A stretch of 64,000 nucleotides of DNA from an uncultured Myxococcales bacterium. GTDB taxonomy: Bacteria > Myxococcota > Myxococcia > Myxococcales > Myxococcaceae. The stretch's first letter is position 1. The number at the start of each line of letters is the position of its first letter. The notes under the pieces were generated by a model, which was not told where the DNA came from, ran no database searches, and saw only the letters and a list, made by a program, of their open reading frames with translations. The DNA is taken from assembly GCA_937980205.1 (NCBI GenBank), contig CALJKW010000013.1, positions 155,681-219,680 on the forward strand, written 5' to 3'. Shown one piece after another: positions 1-8,062 of the stretch. A program made the translations under genes and the position numbers.

Positions 1-1
1 G

Positions 2-160
2 CAGGGCGTCTCGATTCTGCTCGTCGAGCAGAACGCGCACCTCGCGCTCGGCCTGTGCCACTGGGCCTACGTGCTCGAGACCGGAGAGATCGTGATGTCC
101 GGCACCGGCGAGAAGCTGCTCGCCAGTGAAGAGGTGCGGAAGGCGTACCTCGGCGAGTAG
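2..160 (+). CDS. livF: Branched-chain amino-acid ABC transporter ATP-binding protein, C-terminal end (LivF-like, partial)
   Basis: Only the last 52 residues lie in the window; the reading frame enters at base 2 and stops with TAG at 158-160. The visible part has the ILLVEQN segment just after Walker B, the switch-region ALGLCHWAYVLETG, and the ending VRKAYLGE. This tail is characteristic of LivF-type ATPases of the high-affinity branched-chain amino-acid (HAAT) transporters, which act on the cytoplasmic face of the inner membrane. Walker A and the signature motif are outside the window. The stop codon is part of the left arm of the inverted repeat at 158-250. The family assignment is fairly firm; the substrate is inferred. 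Confidence 0.8.
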   Translation, partial: QGVSILLVEQNAHLALGLCHWAYVLETGEIVMSGTGEKLLASEEVRKAYLGE

Positions 161-250
161 CGAAAAGGGGACAGGCATCATTTCGCGACGAAGCGCTGCG
201 GGCGGTCATACGCCGGCGCTCGCGAAATGCAGCCTGTCCCCTTTTCGCTA
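158..250. repeat. Long palindromic repeat (REP-like) containing both convergent stop codons
   Basis: Bases 158-176 (tagcgaaaaggggacaggc) are the exact reverse complement of 232-250, a perfect 19-bp arm. Each arm continues inward through two mismatched bases into a further perfect 10 bp (179-188 catttcgcga, paired with 220-229), leaving a 31-base loop. The outermost TAG on each strand is the stop codon of the convergent genes ending at 160 and 248. The GGGGACAGG core with CATTTCGCGA resembles palindromic units mobilised by REP-associated (IS200-like) transposases; that link is from memory of such repeats, and no transposase is nearby. As RNA it could act as a bidirectional terminator. Confidence 0.85.
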
Positions 251-982
251 CTGCGAGAACGGGCAGTCGTAGTCGAGGTCCTGCTCTTCGTCCGGCTTGA
301 TCTCGACGGTCTGCACCTTGCCCGGCTTCAGGTTGCCGTTCTCGTCGTAGCAGTCGAAGCGGATCTTGTGCTTGCCGGCCTTCAGCTTCACGCCGAGCTT
401 CGGCGAGGGGCCGACCTTGCGGCCGTCGACGACGATCTCCGCCGTGTCCGACGCCTTGAGGTTGATGGTGCCCTCTCCCGCGGGAGCCGCCGGAGCAGGC
501 GCCGGCGGCGGCGGCGAGCCTTCGTCCGACGACGGCTGCGGTGCCGGCTTCGGCTTCGGCTGCGGCGGAGGCAGCGGCGGCGTGTCGTCAGCGACCGCCG
601 GCTTCGGCGTGGCGGCGGGCTTCGGCTGCGGCGCGGGCGCGGGCTCCTTCGCGGTGGCCACCGTCTTCGGCGGGTCGGGCTGCTTCGCGGGCGCGGCGAC
701 GTCGGTCTTCGCAGGCTCCGGCGCCTTCGCGGCGACGGGCTCGGGCGCCTTCTCGGGCTCGGCCGGCTTCGCGGGCTCCGGTGCCTTGGCCGGCTCGGCG
801 GCCTTGGGCGGCTCGGCGACGGCGATCGCGGGGCCTCCCTGCAGCTGCGGCAGCGGCCGCATCGCGACCTTGGGAACCGTCAGCGGCTTCACCTCTGCGC
901 TCAGCGTGCCCGCCGACTGAAGGCCCATGGCCCACGCGCCGAGCGCGCCCAACGTGAAGAGTCCAACCAGCGCCCACTTCAT
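248..982 (-). CDS. Membrane-anchored protein with Pro/Ala/Lys-rich linker and C-terminal PEGA-like domain
   Basis: The product has 244 residues. Residues 4-21 (ALVGLFTLGALGAWAMGL) form one hydrophobic N-terminal segment, a signal anchor or uncleaved signal. Residues about 55-165 are low complexity, rich in EPAK and PKPA units, typical of a periplasm-spanning linker. The C-terminal 75 residues carry a PEGA-like beta sandwich: INLKASDTAEIVVDGRKVG, then LKAGKHKIRFDC. PEGA domains are extracytoplasmic modules linked to surface structures and are common in myxobacteria. The start is the ATG at 980-982, followed by the hydrophobic segment. The gene is divergent from the small coiled-coil gene at 1074. 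The specific role is unknown. Confidence 0.85.
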   Translation of the reverse strand: MKWALVGLFTLGALGAWAMGLQSAGTLSAEVKPLTVPKVAMRPLPQLQGGPAIAVAEPPKAAEPAKAPEPAKPAEPEKAPEPVAAKAPEPAKTDVAAPAKQPDPPKTVATAKEPAPAPQPKPAATPKPAVADDTPPLPPPQPKPKPAPQPSSDEGSPPPPAPAPAAPAGEGTINLKASDTAEIVVDGRKVGPSPKLGVKLKAGKHKIRFDCYDENGNLKPGKVQTVEIKPDEEQDLDYDCPFSQ

Positions 983-1073
983 GCTCGACCTCCGACCACG
1001 AGACGTTACCGCGCGCGCGACGGTTCCAAAAACTCTTCACTTCGTGAACGCGTGGCGTTAACCGGTCAGCCCC

Positions 1074-1319
1074 ATGAGCACGGAAGCCGAGCTGAAGGCG
1101 GAGCTGGAGCGTCTCAAAGCCGAGAACGAAGCCCTCAAGTCCCGCGGCTCTCGCGGCGTGACGATGAAGGTCAGCGAGAAGGGCGCCGTGTCGGTGTACG
1201 GCATGGGCCGCTTCCCGGTCACGCTGTACCAGGAGCAGTGGCTCAAGCTCCTCGACATGGCGGAAGACATTCGCACGTTCATCAAAGAGAACGAGTCGAA
1301 GCTGAAGAAGAAGGAATAG
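1074..1319 (+). CDS. Small conserved coiled-coil protein of unknown function
   Basis: The product has 81 residues and no signal peptide or membrane segment, so it is probably cytoplasmic. Residues 1-25 (TEAELKAELERLKAENEALK) form a short heptad-like coiled coil. The rest has VSVYGMGRFPVTLYQEQW and a Lys/Glu-rich helical tail ending KLKKKE. The GMGRFPVTLYxEQW segment looks like a conserved motif of small proteins that I recall only as hypothetical. Coding is supported by strong G/C at third positions and by lack of any other plausible frame. No function is proposed. Confidence 0.75.
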   Translation: MSTEAELKAELERLKAENEALKSRGSRGVTMKVSEKGAVSVYGMGRFPVTLYQEQWLKLLDMAEDIRTFIKENESKLKKKE

Positions 1320-1353
1320 CCGCCGCGCGGTGAAGATCGGGCGCGCGGTCACG

Positions 1354-1359
1354 TAGACT
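1354..1359 (+). promoter_or_regulatory. TAGACT -10 box nine bases before an ATG (probable leaderless promoter)
   Basis: TAGACT followed by nine bases and then the ATG at 1369. A start about seven bases downstream of the box would put the transcript end at or next to the ATG, so no ribosome-binding site is needed and none is seen. The same spacing recurs at 9555, 21176, 30881, 36051, 41866 and 45834. Confidence 0.45.
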
Positions 1360-1368
1360 CGCGTACCC

Positions 1369-4300
1369 ATGTCCCTGCGCCTCGTGGGTTTGCTGTGCGT
1401 GCTGCTCGCCGCCTGCGAAGCGCCGGGCGAGCGGTCTTTCTCCTCCTCGACGGAGCGACAGCAGCAAGCGCTCGGCAGTGCCGTACGACTCGCCGACATC
1501 AACACGTCGAGCACCTCTCCCGCCTCGGCGCCTCGCCAGTTCACGGCGGTCGGCAGCTCGACGCTGTTCTTCGCCTCGTCGCCATCGCAGGGCATCGAGC
1601 TGTGGACGACCGACGGGACGCCTGCGGGTACGCGGCTGCTGCGAGACATCTACCCGGGCGCCTCCTCCAGCTGGGGCACCGAGACGGAGCCGGTCGTGCT
1701 GGGCAGCGCGATGTACTTCGCTGCCAGTGAGCCCACCGCGGGCACCGAGCTGTGGAAGAGCGATGGCACCGCGAGCGGCACCCGGCGGATCGCCGACGTC
1801 GTTCCCGGTCCGAACTCCGGGTTCCTCGTCGGTCCGGTGGTCGTCGGGGGCTCGCTGCTGTTCTTCGGCCGCGCCACGTTCAGCACGGGCATCTACGTCA
1901 CCGACCCCGTGACCGAGACGACCACGCTCGTCGCGACGCTCGCGCCACTCACCTGCGGCGTGCAGCCGTCAGCCGTCTTCTCCGACGGCACGCGCGCCTA
2001 CTTCGCCTGCGGAGGTGAGCCGTGGGTGACCGACGGCACCGCGGCGGGCACGCACCTGCTGGTCGACATCGTCCCGGGCAACGGCTCGTCGAACCCTTCG
2101 CCGTTCTGCGCGCTCGGAGGCTTCGTCTACTTCCTCGCCTCCGATTCGACGCGCCAGCTCTGGCGAACCGATGGCACCTCCGCCGGAACGCAGCTGGTCC
2201 ACAGCTTCGTCAACGTCAACCCGATCGCGATGACGGCGTCCGACACGCTGCTCTACCTGACCACGTTTCAGAACGAGCTCTGGGTGAGCGATGGCACCTC
2301 GGCGGGGACGCGCGCCGTCGCGAGCGCGGTCGACCGCAATCGCCCCGGGGCCGCGCTCGCCAACAGCCGCTTCGTCTTCTCCGGCCCCGGCGGGGATGCG
2401 TGGGTGAGCGATGGCACCGACGCGGGCACGTGGCCGCTGCTCGATCTTCCGAGCTCGGCGCCCGCCCTCTCGTTCACGACCATCGGAAGTCGCGTCTGGT
2501 TTGCGGCCGGCGGGCAGCCGTTCCGCACCGACGGCTACGACGGAGGCACGGCGCAGGTCGCCGCCATCGGCTCCTCAGGGAACACGCTCTCCGAGTTCGC
2601 ATTGGGCGCCGGCGGCCTCACGTACTTCGGCGCGAACCCGCCCACGTCCGCCGGCGCGGAGCCCTGGGTGAGCGACGGCACCGACGCCGGCACGCGCCTG
2701 TTGGGAGATCTCTTCCCGCCATCGAGCGGCTCAGCGCCGCTGACCGAGCGCGCGGTGCTGGGCAACTGGTTGCTGTTCCGCGCAGACCGGCCTTCGCTCG
2801 GCGCAGAGGTGTGGCGTACCGACGGAACGCCGGCAGGCACCCAGCCGCTGCAGGATCTCGAGCCCGGAACCGCCGGCAGCAACCCGCGCGAGTTCGCCGT
2901 CGCGCAGGGCAAGGTGTACCTGCGCGCGAGCACGGCGGCGACCGGAGACGAGCTCTGGCGCACCGACGGCACCGACGCCGGCCTGGAGCTCTTGTCGCTC
3001 GTCGCGGGGACCGGGTCGCCCCAGCTCGGCGAGACCGCCGGCACCGAGCTCGGCTTCTTCGCGACCGTGCGCACCGCCACCGGCTGGGGCGTGGTGGCGT
3101 GGACCTCTCCGGACGCCGGCGCCGTCCTGGTGCGCTCGTTCCCGCTGCCGACGGCTCCTGCGCGCTCGCCGGGCCTGTACACGGCGATCGGCGACACCGT
3201 GTACTTCTACGCGTGGACCAGCGGGAGCAGCGGTGAGGTGTGGCGCACCGACGGCACGCCGGCGAACACGGCGCAGGTCACCAGCCTCGCGACGGTCGAC
3301 GGCAACCAGCTGTACAGCTTCACGGCCTTTCAGGGCCGCCTGTACTTCGCCTCCAACCTCGCGCGCCTGATGCGGCTCGAGTGCAGCGGCGCGGTGACGA
3401 CCATCACTCCGAACAACCAGGCGAGCCGGCTGCTGCCGGTGGGGAACACGCTGTACTTCGCGGGCGTCTCCGGCACCGAGGTCGAGCTGTGGAAGTACGA
3501 CGGCGTCAATGCGCCCCAGCAGGTGATCGACCTGTTCGCGGGCTCCGAGAGCGGGAATCCGACCGGACTGATGCCGTGGAACGACCGCGTCGTCTTCTTC
3601 AGCGACGACGGCGCTGGCCGGCGCCTCTACGTGAGCGACGGCACCGCGGCGGGGACTCGGCCTGCGACGACGCTCATCATCAACCCGTCGACCGTGAGCG
3701 TTCCGGACGACGTCGTCACCGTGCCCGGCGGCGAGCTCTACGTCGCGGGCTGGACGGAGGACGCCGGCATGGAGCTCTGGGAGATTTCGCGCGACGGCGG
3801 CCACTCGGTCATCGACCTCGTGCCCGGCCCGATGGGCTCGTCTCCCGACAACTTCGCCGTGCTCGGCAGTCGTCTCGTCTTCGCGGCGAACGACGGCACC
3901 GGCACCGAGCCGTGGGTGGTCGACGTTGCGGGTGGTGGCTCTGGAGCCGGCGGCAGCGGTGGCAGCGCGCCCTGCACCTGGCCGTTCGCCGATGCCGGCA
4001 TGGGTGGCGGCGCCGGCGGTGGAGGAGGCGGCAGCGGCGGTGGCTCCGCGGGAGGCAGCGGAGGCAGCGGAGGCGGTGCGGCAGGTGGAGGCGCCGGAGG
4101 CGCGGCGGGAGGAAGCGCGGGCGGCGCTGCCGGAGGAAGCGGAGGCGGTGACGCGGGTGGCGGCGCCGGCGGTGCGGGCGGGAGCGGCGGTGGCGACGCC
4201 GGCGGCGCGGGCGGAAGCGCAGGCGGGTCGGCCGGCGGCGCGGCAGGTGGAAGCGCGGGTGGCGCCGCGGGCGGAGGAGCCGGCGGAGCTGCCGGTGGCA

Positions 4301-4431
4301 GCGGCGGCGGCGGCGGCAGCGATCAGCTGGTCGGCGGCTGCGGCTGCGGCGCTTCGTCCGGGGAAGGCCTCCTCGGCCTGCTCCTGCTCGCGCTGGTGCG
4401 GCGCAGGCCGCGCCGGTTCACCGACTGGTGA
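1369..4431 (+). CDS. ELWxTDGT-repeat lipoprotein with Gly-rich linker and MYXO-CTERM tail
   Basis: The product has 1020 residues. The N-terminus LVGLLCVLLAACEAPGE is a lipoprotein signal with cleavage before the Cys. Residues about 40-850 contain about twelve degenerate units built on (E)LW(R/V)(T/S)DGT(x)AGT followed by (L)xD, a repeat frequent in myxobacterial secreted proteins that probably folds as beta-propeller blades. Residues about 858-985 are almost only Gly, Ser and Ala. The end is a MYXO-CTERM signal: a GCGCG cysteine motif, a hydrophobic helix (LLGLLLLALV) and an Arg cluster. It therefore has both a lipobox and a sorting tail processed by myxosortase. The last codons overlap the 3' end of cysK on the other strand by 14 bases, so the FTDW ending is shared sequence. 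Confidence 0.9.
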   Translation: MSLRLVGLLCVLLAACEAPGERSFSSSTERQQQALGSAVRLADINTSSTSPASAPRQFTAVGSSTLFFASSPSQGIELWTTDGTPAGTRLLRDIYPGASSSWGTETEPVVLGSAMYFAASEPTAGTELWKSDGTASGTRRIADVVPGPNSGFLVGPVVVGGSLLFFGRATFSTGIYVTDPVTETTTLVATLAPLTCGVQPSAVFSDGTRAYFACGGEPWVTDGTAAGTHLLVDIVPGNGSSNPSPFCALGGFVYFLASDSTRQLWRTDGTSAGTQLVHSFVNVNPIAMTASDTLLYLTTFQNELWVSDGTSAGTRAVASAVDRNRPGAALANSRFVFSGPGGDAWVSDGTDAGTWPLLDLPSSAPALSFTTIGSRVWFAAGGQPFRTDGYDGGTAQVAAIGSSGNTLSEFALGAGGLTYFGANPPTSAGAEPWVSDGTDAGTRLLGDLFPPSSGSAPLTERAVLGNWLLFRADRPSLGAEVWRTDGTPAGTQPLQDLEPGTAGSNPREFAVAQGKVYLRASTAATGDELWRTDGTDAGLELLSLVAGTGSPQLGETAGTELGFFATVRTATGWGVVAWTSPDAGAVLVRSFPLPTAPARSPGLYTAIGDTVYFYAWTSGSSGEVWRTDGTPANTAQVTSLATVDGNQLYSFTAFQGRLYFASNLARLMRLECSGAVTTITPNNQASRLLPVGNTLYFAGVSGTEVELWKYDGVNAPQQVIDLFAGSESGNPTGLMPWNDRVVFFSDDGAGRRLYVSDGTAAGTRPATTLIINPSTVSVPDDVVTVPGGELYVAGWTEDAGMELWEISRDGGHSVIDLVPGPMGSSPDNFAVLGSRLVFAANDGTGTEPWVVDVAGGGSGAGGSGGSAPCTWPFADAGMGGGAGGGGGGSGGGSAGGSGGSGGGAAGGGAGGAAGGSAGGAAGGSGGGDAGGGAGGAGGSGGGDAGGAGGSAGGSAGGAAGGSAGGAAGGGAGGAAGGSGGGGGSDQLVGGCGCGASSGEGLLGLLLLALVRRRPRRFTDW
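3943..4320 (+). repeat. Low-complexity GGSGGG/GGAAGG-coding repeat
   Basis: Imperfect short-period repeats (ggcggcgcg, ggcggaagc and similar) encode the Gly/Ser/Ala linker before the MYXO-CTERM tail. The tract is in frame throughout, so length changes would mostly be tolerated. Confidence 0.8.
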
Positions 4432-5341
4432 GCTCGCCGACGAGCGGCGTCGTGAGATACCGCTCGCCCGAGTCCGCGAGCAGCACGACGATGAGCTTGT
4501 CGGGGTGCCGCGGCGCGAGCTTCAGCGCCGCGGTGAGCACCGCCCCCGAGGAGATGCCCGCGCCGATGCCCTCGGCCCGCGCGAGCCGCCGCGCGTTCGC
4601 GAAGGCGTCGTCTTCGCTCACCGTGACGACCTCGTCGATGACCGAGCGATCGAGGATGGGCGGCACGAAGCCCGCGCCGATGCCCTGAATCAGGTGATGC
4701 CCGGGCGCGCCGCCGCTCAACACGGCGCACTTGTCCGGCTCGACGGCGACGATGCGCACCGACGGCTTCTTCGCCTTCAGCGCCCGGCCGACGCCGGTGA
4801 TGGTGCCGCCGGTGCCGACGCCGGCGATGAAGAGATCGACTCGCCCCTCGGTGTCCGTCCACAGCTCTTCGGCGGTGACGCGCCGGTGCACGTCCGCGTT
4901 CGCCGGGTTGCTGAACTGGTCGAGCATCACCGCGCCCGGAGTCGACGCGACCAGCGCCTTCGCCTTGTCGACGGCCGGCTTCATCAGCGTGCCCTCGGTG
5001 AGCACGACCTCGGCGCCGAGGTACTCGAGCAGCGCCCTGCGCTCCTTCGACATGCGCTCGGGCATGGTCAGGACGAGCCGATAGCCCTTCGCGGCTGCGG
5101 CGACCGCGAGGCCGATGCCGGTGTTTCCGCTGGTGGCCTCGACGAGCGTCGCGCCGGGCTTCAGCCTCTCGTCGGCCTCGGCGGCGGAGATCATCGCCGC
5201 GGCCACGCGGTCTTTCACCGACGCGCTCGGGTTGAACGTCTCGAGCTTCGCGACCAGGCGCACGCCGAGCCCTCTGCCCAGGCGCTTCAGCTCGACGAGC
5301 GGCGTGCGGCCGACGGCGCTGACGACGTCGGGGAAGATCAT
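4418..5341 (-). CDS. cysK: Cysteine synthase (O-acetylserine sulfhydrylase)
   Basis: The product has 307 residues, normal for the family. It makes L-cysteine from O-acetylserine and sulfide with pyridoxal phosphate in the cytoplasm. The PLP lysine is K43 in SASVKDR; the phosphate-binding loop TSGNTG is at 70-75; GTGGTITG binds the cofactor phosphate; and the C-terminal part has ISSGA and ADSGERY. It is the last gene of the sulfate operon, with its ATG inside the ATGA shared with cysA (5338-5341). No serine acetyltransferase gene is present in the window. The 3' end overlaps the ELW-repeat gene by 14 bases. CysK and CysM are hard to tell apart by eye; the Asn-Pro-Ser-Ala-Ser-Val-Lys-Asp-Arg site fits either. 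Confidence 0.93.
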   Translation of the reverse strand: MIFPDVVSAVGRTPLVELKRLGRGLGVRLVAKLETFNPSASVKDRVAAAMISAAEADERLKPGATLVEATSGNTGIGLAVAAAAKGYRLVLTMPERMSKERRALLEYLGAEVVLTEGTLMKPAVDKAKALVASTPGAVMLDQFSNPANADVHRRVTAEELWTDTEGRVDLFIAGVGTGGTITGVGRALKAKKPSVRIVAVEPDKCAVLSGGAPGHHLIQGIGAGFVPPILDRSVIDEVVTVSEDDAFANARRLARAEGIGAGISSGAVLTAALKLAPRHPDKLIVVLLADSGERYLTTPLVGELTSR

Positions 5342-6321
5342 ATTGCGTAGTCTCCCACGAAGAGCTGCGCGGCTCCGACGTCGACGAACACGCGGTCGCC
5401 TTCTTTGAGGCCGCGCGCGTCGAGGTCCGCCTTCGTCATCTCGACCGTCACGAGCTCGTTGCTCGGCAGCTGCAGCTTGAGCTTCACGTACCCACCCACG
5501 CGCCGGACTTCGACGATGCGCCCGAGCGACAGCTCGTCCGCTCCGCTCGGCGGAGCCGTCACTTTCACGTCGTGCGCCCTGACGACCTGCCCGTTCGCGA
5601 GCACGTTCGCTCCGCCGATGAACTCGGCGACGCGCGCGTTGGCCGGCCGGTCGTACAGCTCGTGGGGCGGCCCCGCCTGCGCGACCTTGCCGTCGAAGAG
5701 GACGACGACGTGGTCCGAGACCTCGAACGCCTCTTCCTGGTCGTGCGTGACGAGCACGGTGGTGACGCTCGTCTTCGCCTGCATCGTGCGCAGCCACTCG
5801 CGCAGGTCGACGCGGACGCGCGCGTCGAGGGCGCCGAACGGCTCGTCGAGCAGCAGGACGCGCGGCCTGACCGCGAGCGCGCGCGCGAAGGCGACGCGCT
5901 GGCGCTGGCCCCCGGAGAGCTGGCCCGGCTTTCGCCCGCCGAGGTCCTTCAGCTGAATGAGCTCGAGCAGCTCGTCGACCCGCGCCGTGACCTGGGCCTT
6001 GGGCGTGCCGCGGACGTCGAGGCCGAACGCGATGTTCTCGCGCACGGTCATGTGATCGAACAGCGCGTACGACTGGAAGACGAGGCCGACGCCGCGGTCC
6101 TGCACGCGCACCTGCGCGCAGTCGGTGCCGTCGATGAGCACGCGGCCGGAGTCGGGCTGCTCGAGGCCGGCGATGGTGCGCAGCAGCGTCGACTTGCCGG
6201 CGCCCGACGGGCCGAGCAGCGCGGTGATGGCGCCGCTGGGACAGGTGAAGGAGACGTCGCTCACCGCCGGCGGGCCGCCCTGCTGGAAGCGGCGCGTGAG
6301 CCGCTCGACGTGCACGCTCAT
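5338..6321 (-). CDS. cysA: Sulfate/thiosulfate ABC transporter ATP-binding protein
   Basis: The product has 327 residues. Walker A is GPSGAGKST (37-45), the Q-loop lies in VFQSYALF, the signature is LSGGQ (135-139), Walker B is VLLLDEP (155-161), and the H-loop is VTHDQ. A C-terminal regulatory domain follows (residues about 240-327), as in CysA and other TOBE-containing importers. It energises sulfate import by the CysT/CysW pore. The ATG is inside the ATGA overlap with cysW (6318-6321) and the TGA is inside the overlap with cysK, so translation is probably coupled on both sides. Gene order sbp-T-W-A supports sulfate or thiosulfate as substrate. Confidence 0.94.
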   Translation of the reverse strand: MSVHVERLTRRFQQGGPPAVSDVSFTCPSGAITALLGPSGAGKSTLLRTIAGLEQPDSGRVLIDGTDCAQVRVQDRGVGLVFQSYALFDHMTVRENIAFGLDVRGTPKAQVTARVDELLELIQLKDLGGRKPGQLSGGQRQRVAFARALAVRPRVLLLDEPFGALDARVRVDLREWLRTMQAKTSVTTVLVTHDQEEAFEVSDHVVVLFDGKVAQAGPPHELYDRPANARVAEFIGGANVLANGQVVRAHDVKVTAPPSGADELSLGRIVEVRRVGGYVKLKLQLPSNELVTVEMTKADLDARGLKEGDRVFVDVGAAQLFVGDYAI

Positions 6322-7160
6322 GCCGTCCTCCACTCGATGAGCTTCTTCACCGCGAGCGTCACGAGCGCGAGCAGCGTGAGCAGCGAGGCCACCGCGAACG
6401 CGCTCGTGAACGCGTACTCGTTGTAGAGGATCTCGACGTGCAGCGGCAGCGTGTTGGTGACGCCGCGGATGTGCCCGGAGACGACGGAGACGGCCCCGAA
6501 CTCGCCCATCGCGCGCGCGTTGCAGAGGACGACGCCGTAGAGCAGGCCCCACTTCACGCGCGGCAGCGTCACGCGCCAGAACGTCTGCCAGCCCGAGGCG
6601 CCGAGCGTGAGCGCTGCTTCCTCCTGGTCGTTGCCCTGCGCCTGCATCAGCGGCAGCACCTCTCGGGCGACGAACGGGAAGGTCACGAAGACGGTCGCGA
6701 TGACGATGCCCGGCGGCGCGAAGATGATGGACGTGAAGCCGAACGGGCCGTTCTTGCCGAGCAGCATCACGAACATGAGGCCGGCGATGACCGGCGAGAC
6801 GGAGAACGGGAGATCCACCAGCGTCAGCAGCAGGCTGCGGCCGGGGAAGCGGAACTTCGCGATGAGCCAGGCCGCGGCGACTCCGACGACGACGTTGAGC
6901 GGGACGGCGATGAGCGCGGTCAGCAGCGTCAGCTTGATGGCCGACCACGACTCGCGCTGCGTGACCGCCTGGAGCCACTTCAGCGGCCCTTCGCCGAAGG
7001 CGCTGACGAAGACGGCGAGGAGCGGGACGAGGAGGAAGAGCGTGAGGAAGGCGAGGGCTGCGGCGATGAGGGTACGCCGGATCCACGCGGGCTCTTGAAT
7101 CGCGGAAGTGGCGCTCCGCACGTTCCCTCCTCCGCTCAGCGTGAACGGCGCCCAGCTCAT
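6318..7160 (-). CDS. cysW: Sulfate ABC transporter permease CysW
   Basis: The product has 280 residues with six hydrophobic segments. The cytoplasmic loop EEAALTLGASGWQTFWRVTLP fits the EAA motif (EAAxxLGAxxxxxFxxVxLP) that docks on CysA. The start is the ATG at 7158-7160 inside an ATGA shared with cysT; longer in-frame extensions run antisense-like through cysT and are rejected. Residues 4-12 (APFTLSGGG) are the translation of a dispersed repeat fragment (7129-7150), not family sequence; the family part begins near AWIRR at residue 25. The first transmembrane helix is LIAAALAFLTLFLLVPLLAV. Confidence 0.93.
   Translation of the reverse strand: MSWAPFTLSGGGNVRSATSAIQEPAWIRRTLIAAALAFLTLFLLVPLLAVFVSAFGEGPLKWLQAVTQRESWSAIKLTLLTALIAVPLNVVVGVAAAWLIAKFRFPGRSLLLTLVDLPFSVSPVIAGLMFVMLLGKNGPFGFTSIIFAPPGIVIATVFVTFPFVAREVLPLMQAQGNDQEEAALTLGASGWQTFWRVTLPRVKWGLLYGVVLCNARAMGEFGAVSVVSGHIRGVTNTLPLHVEILYNEYAFTSAFAVASLLTLLALVTLAVKKLIEWRTA
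7129..7150. repeat. Fragment of dispersed CGCTCAGCGTGAACGG repeat inside cysW
   Basis: cctccgctcagcgtgaacgg matches the arm of the fuller element at 60285-60395 and the copies at 8005-8050 and 40786-40812. It lies just downstream of the cysW start codon and is read as APFTLSGGG. Confidence 0.7.
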
Positions 7161-8062
7161 GTCCTCACCAGCGTCTTCCTCTGCAGCACGTTGACGACGA
7201 GCAGCAGCGAGAACGACGCCGCCAGCATCACGACCGCGAGCGCCGTCGCGCCGGCGTAGTCGTACTGCTCGAGCCGCGTCACGATCAGCAGCGGGACGAT
7301 CTCCGTCTTCCCCGGCATGTTCCCGGAGATGAAGACGATCGACCCGTACTCGCCGAGCGCGCGGGCGAACGCCAGCGTGAACCCGGTCAACAGCGCGGGA
7401 AACAGCGCCGGAAAGATGACGCGCCGGAACGTCTGCGCCCGCGTGGCGCCCAGCACCGCCGCCGCCTCTTCCACCGACGGGTCGAGCTGCTCGAGCACCG
7501 GCTGCACCGTGCGCACCACGAACGGCAGCCCCACGAACGTCAGCGCGACCGCGACGCCGAGCGACGTGAACGCGATCTGCACGCCGAGCGGCTCGAGCAG
7601 CCGGCCGAAGACTCCGTTCTTCGCGTACAGCGCCGTCAGGGTGAGCCCGGCGACGGCGGTCGGCAGCGCGAACGGCAGGTCGACCAGCGCGTCGATGAGC
7701 GACCGGCCGGGGAACCGGTACCGCACCAGCACCCACGCGACGAGCAGGCCGAACACCGCGTTCACGAGGGCCGCCGCCAGCGAGGCGCCGAAGCTCAGCC
7801 GGTACGCCGCGAGCGCCCGTGGCTCGGTCACCGATGCCCAGAATTCGGCCGGCGACAGCGTCAACGTCTTCGCGAACAGGCCGGTCAGCGGCAGCACCAC
7901 GACGAGCGCCAGCGCGACGCCGGTGATGACGAGCGAGAGCTTGAAGCCGGGCAGCACGAACCGCCGCGGCTGCTGCCGAAAGGCCGGCGCAGCGGCGGCA
8001 CTGGCGCGCTTCGACTCCGCGCCTTCGGCGCTCCGCTCAGCGTGAACGGCGCTCACTCTCAT
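7157..8062 (-). CDS. cysT: Sulfate ABC transporter permease CysT (CysU)
   Basis: The product has 301 residues with six membrane segments, beginning LVITGVALALVVVLPLTGLF. The EAA loop reads EEAAAVLGATRAQTFRRVIFP. The ATG at 8060-8062 forms an ATGA with the sbp stop, and the stop forms an ATGA with the cysW start. The first about 35 residues are not family-like: residues 5-18 (AVHAERSAEGAESK) translate a copy of a dispersed intergenic repeat (8005-8050). This looks like a repeat that landed at the gene junction and was absorbed into the reading frame. The pore role with CysW is known for the family. Confidence 0.92.
   Translation of the reverse strand: MRVSAVHAERSAEGAESKRASAAAAPAFRQQPRRFVLPGFKLSLVITGVALALVVVLPLTGLFAKTLTLSPAEFWASVTEPRALAAYRLSFGASLAAALVNAVFGLLVAWVLVRYRFPGRSLIDALVDLPFALPTAVAGLTLTALYAKNGVFGRLLEPLGVQIAFTSLGVAVALTFVGLPFVVRTVQPVLEQLDPSVEEAAAVLGATRAQTFRRVIFPALFPALLTGFTLAFARALGEYGSIVFISGNMPGKTEIVPLLIVTRLEQYDYAGATALAVVMLAASFSLLLVVNVLQRKTLVRT
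8005..8050. repeat. Dispersed repeat copy translated as the CysT N-terminus
   Basis: Read on the minus strand, gccgttcacgctgagcgg leads into agcgccgaaggcgcggag and tcgaagcgcg. This parallels the left arm of the element at 60285-60395 almost base for base. It sits a few bases inside the cysT start. Confidence 0.75.

Noticed and set aside
227..1333. Long Arg-rich open frame on the plus strand across the PEGA gene
   Set aside because: It is antisense to a well-supported gene and its product is Arg/Leu-rich without motifs, typical of a shadow frame in high-GC DNA.
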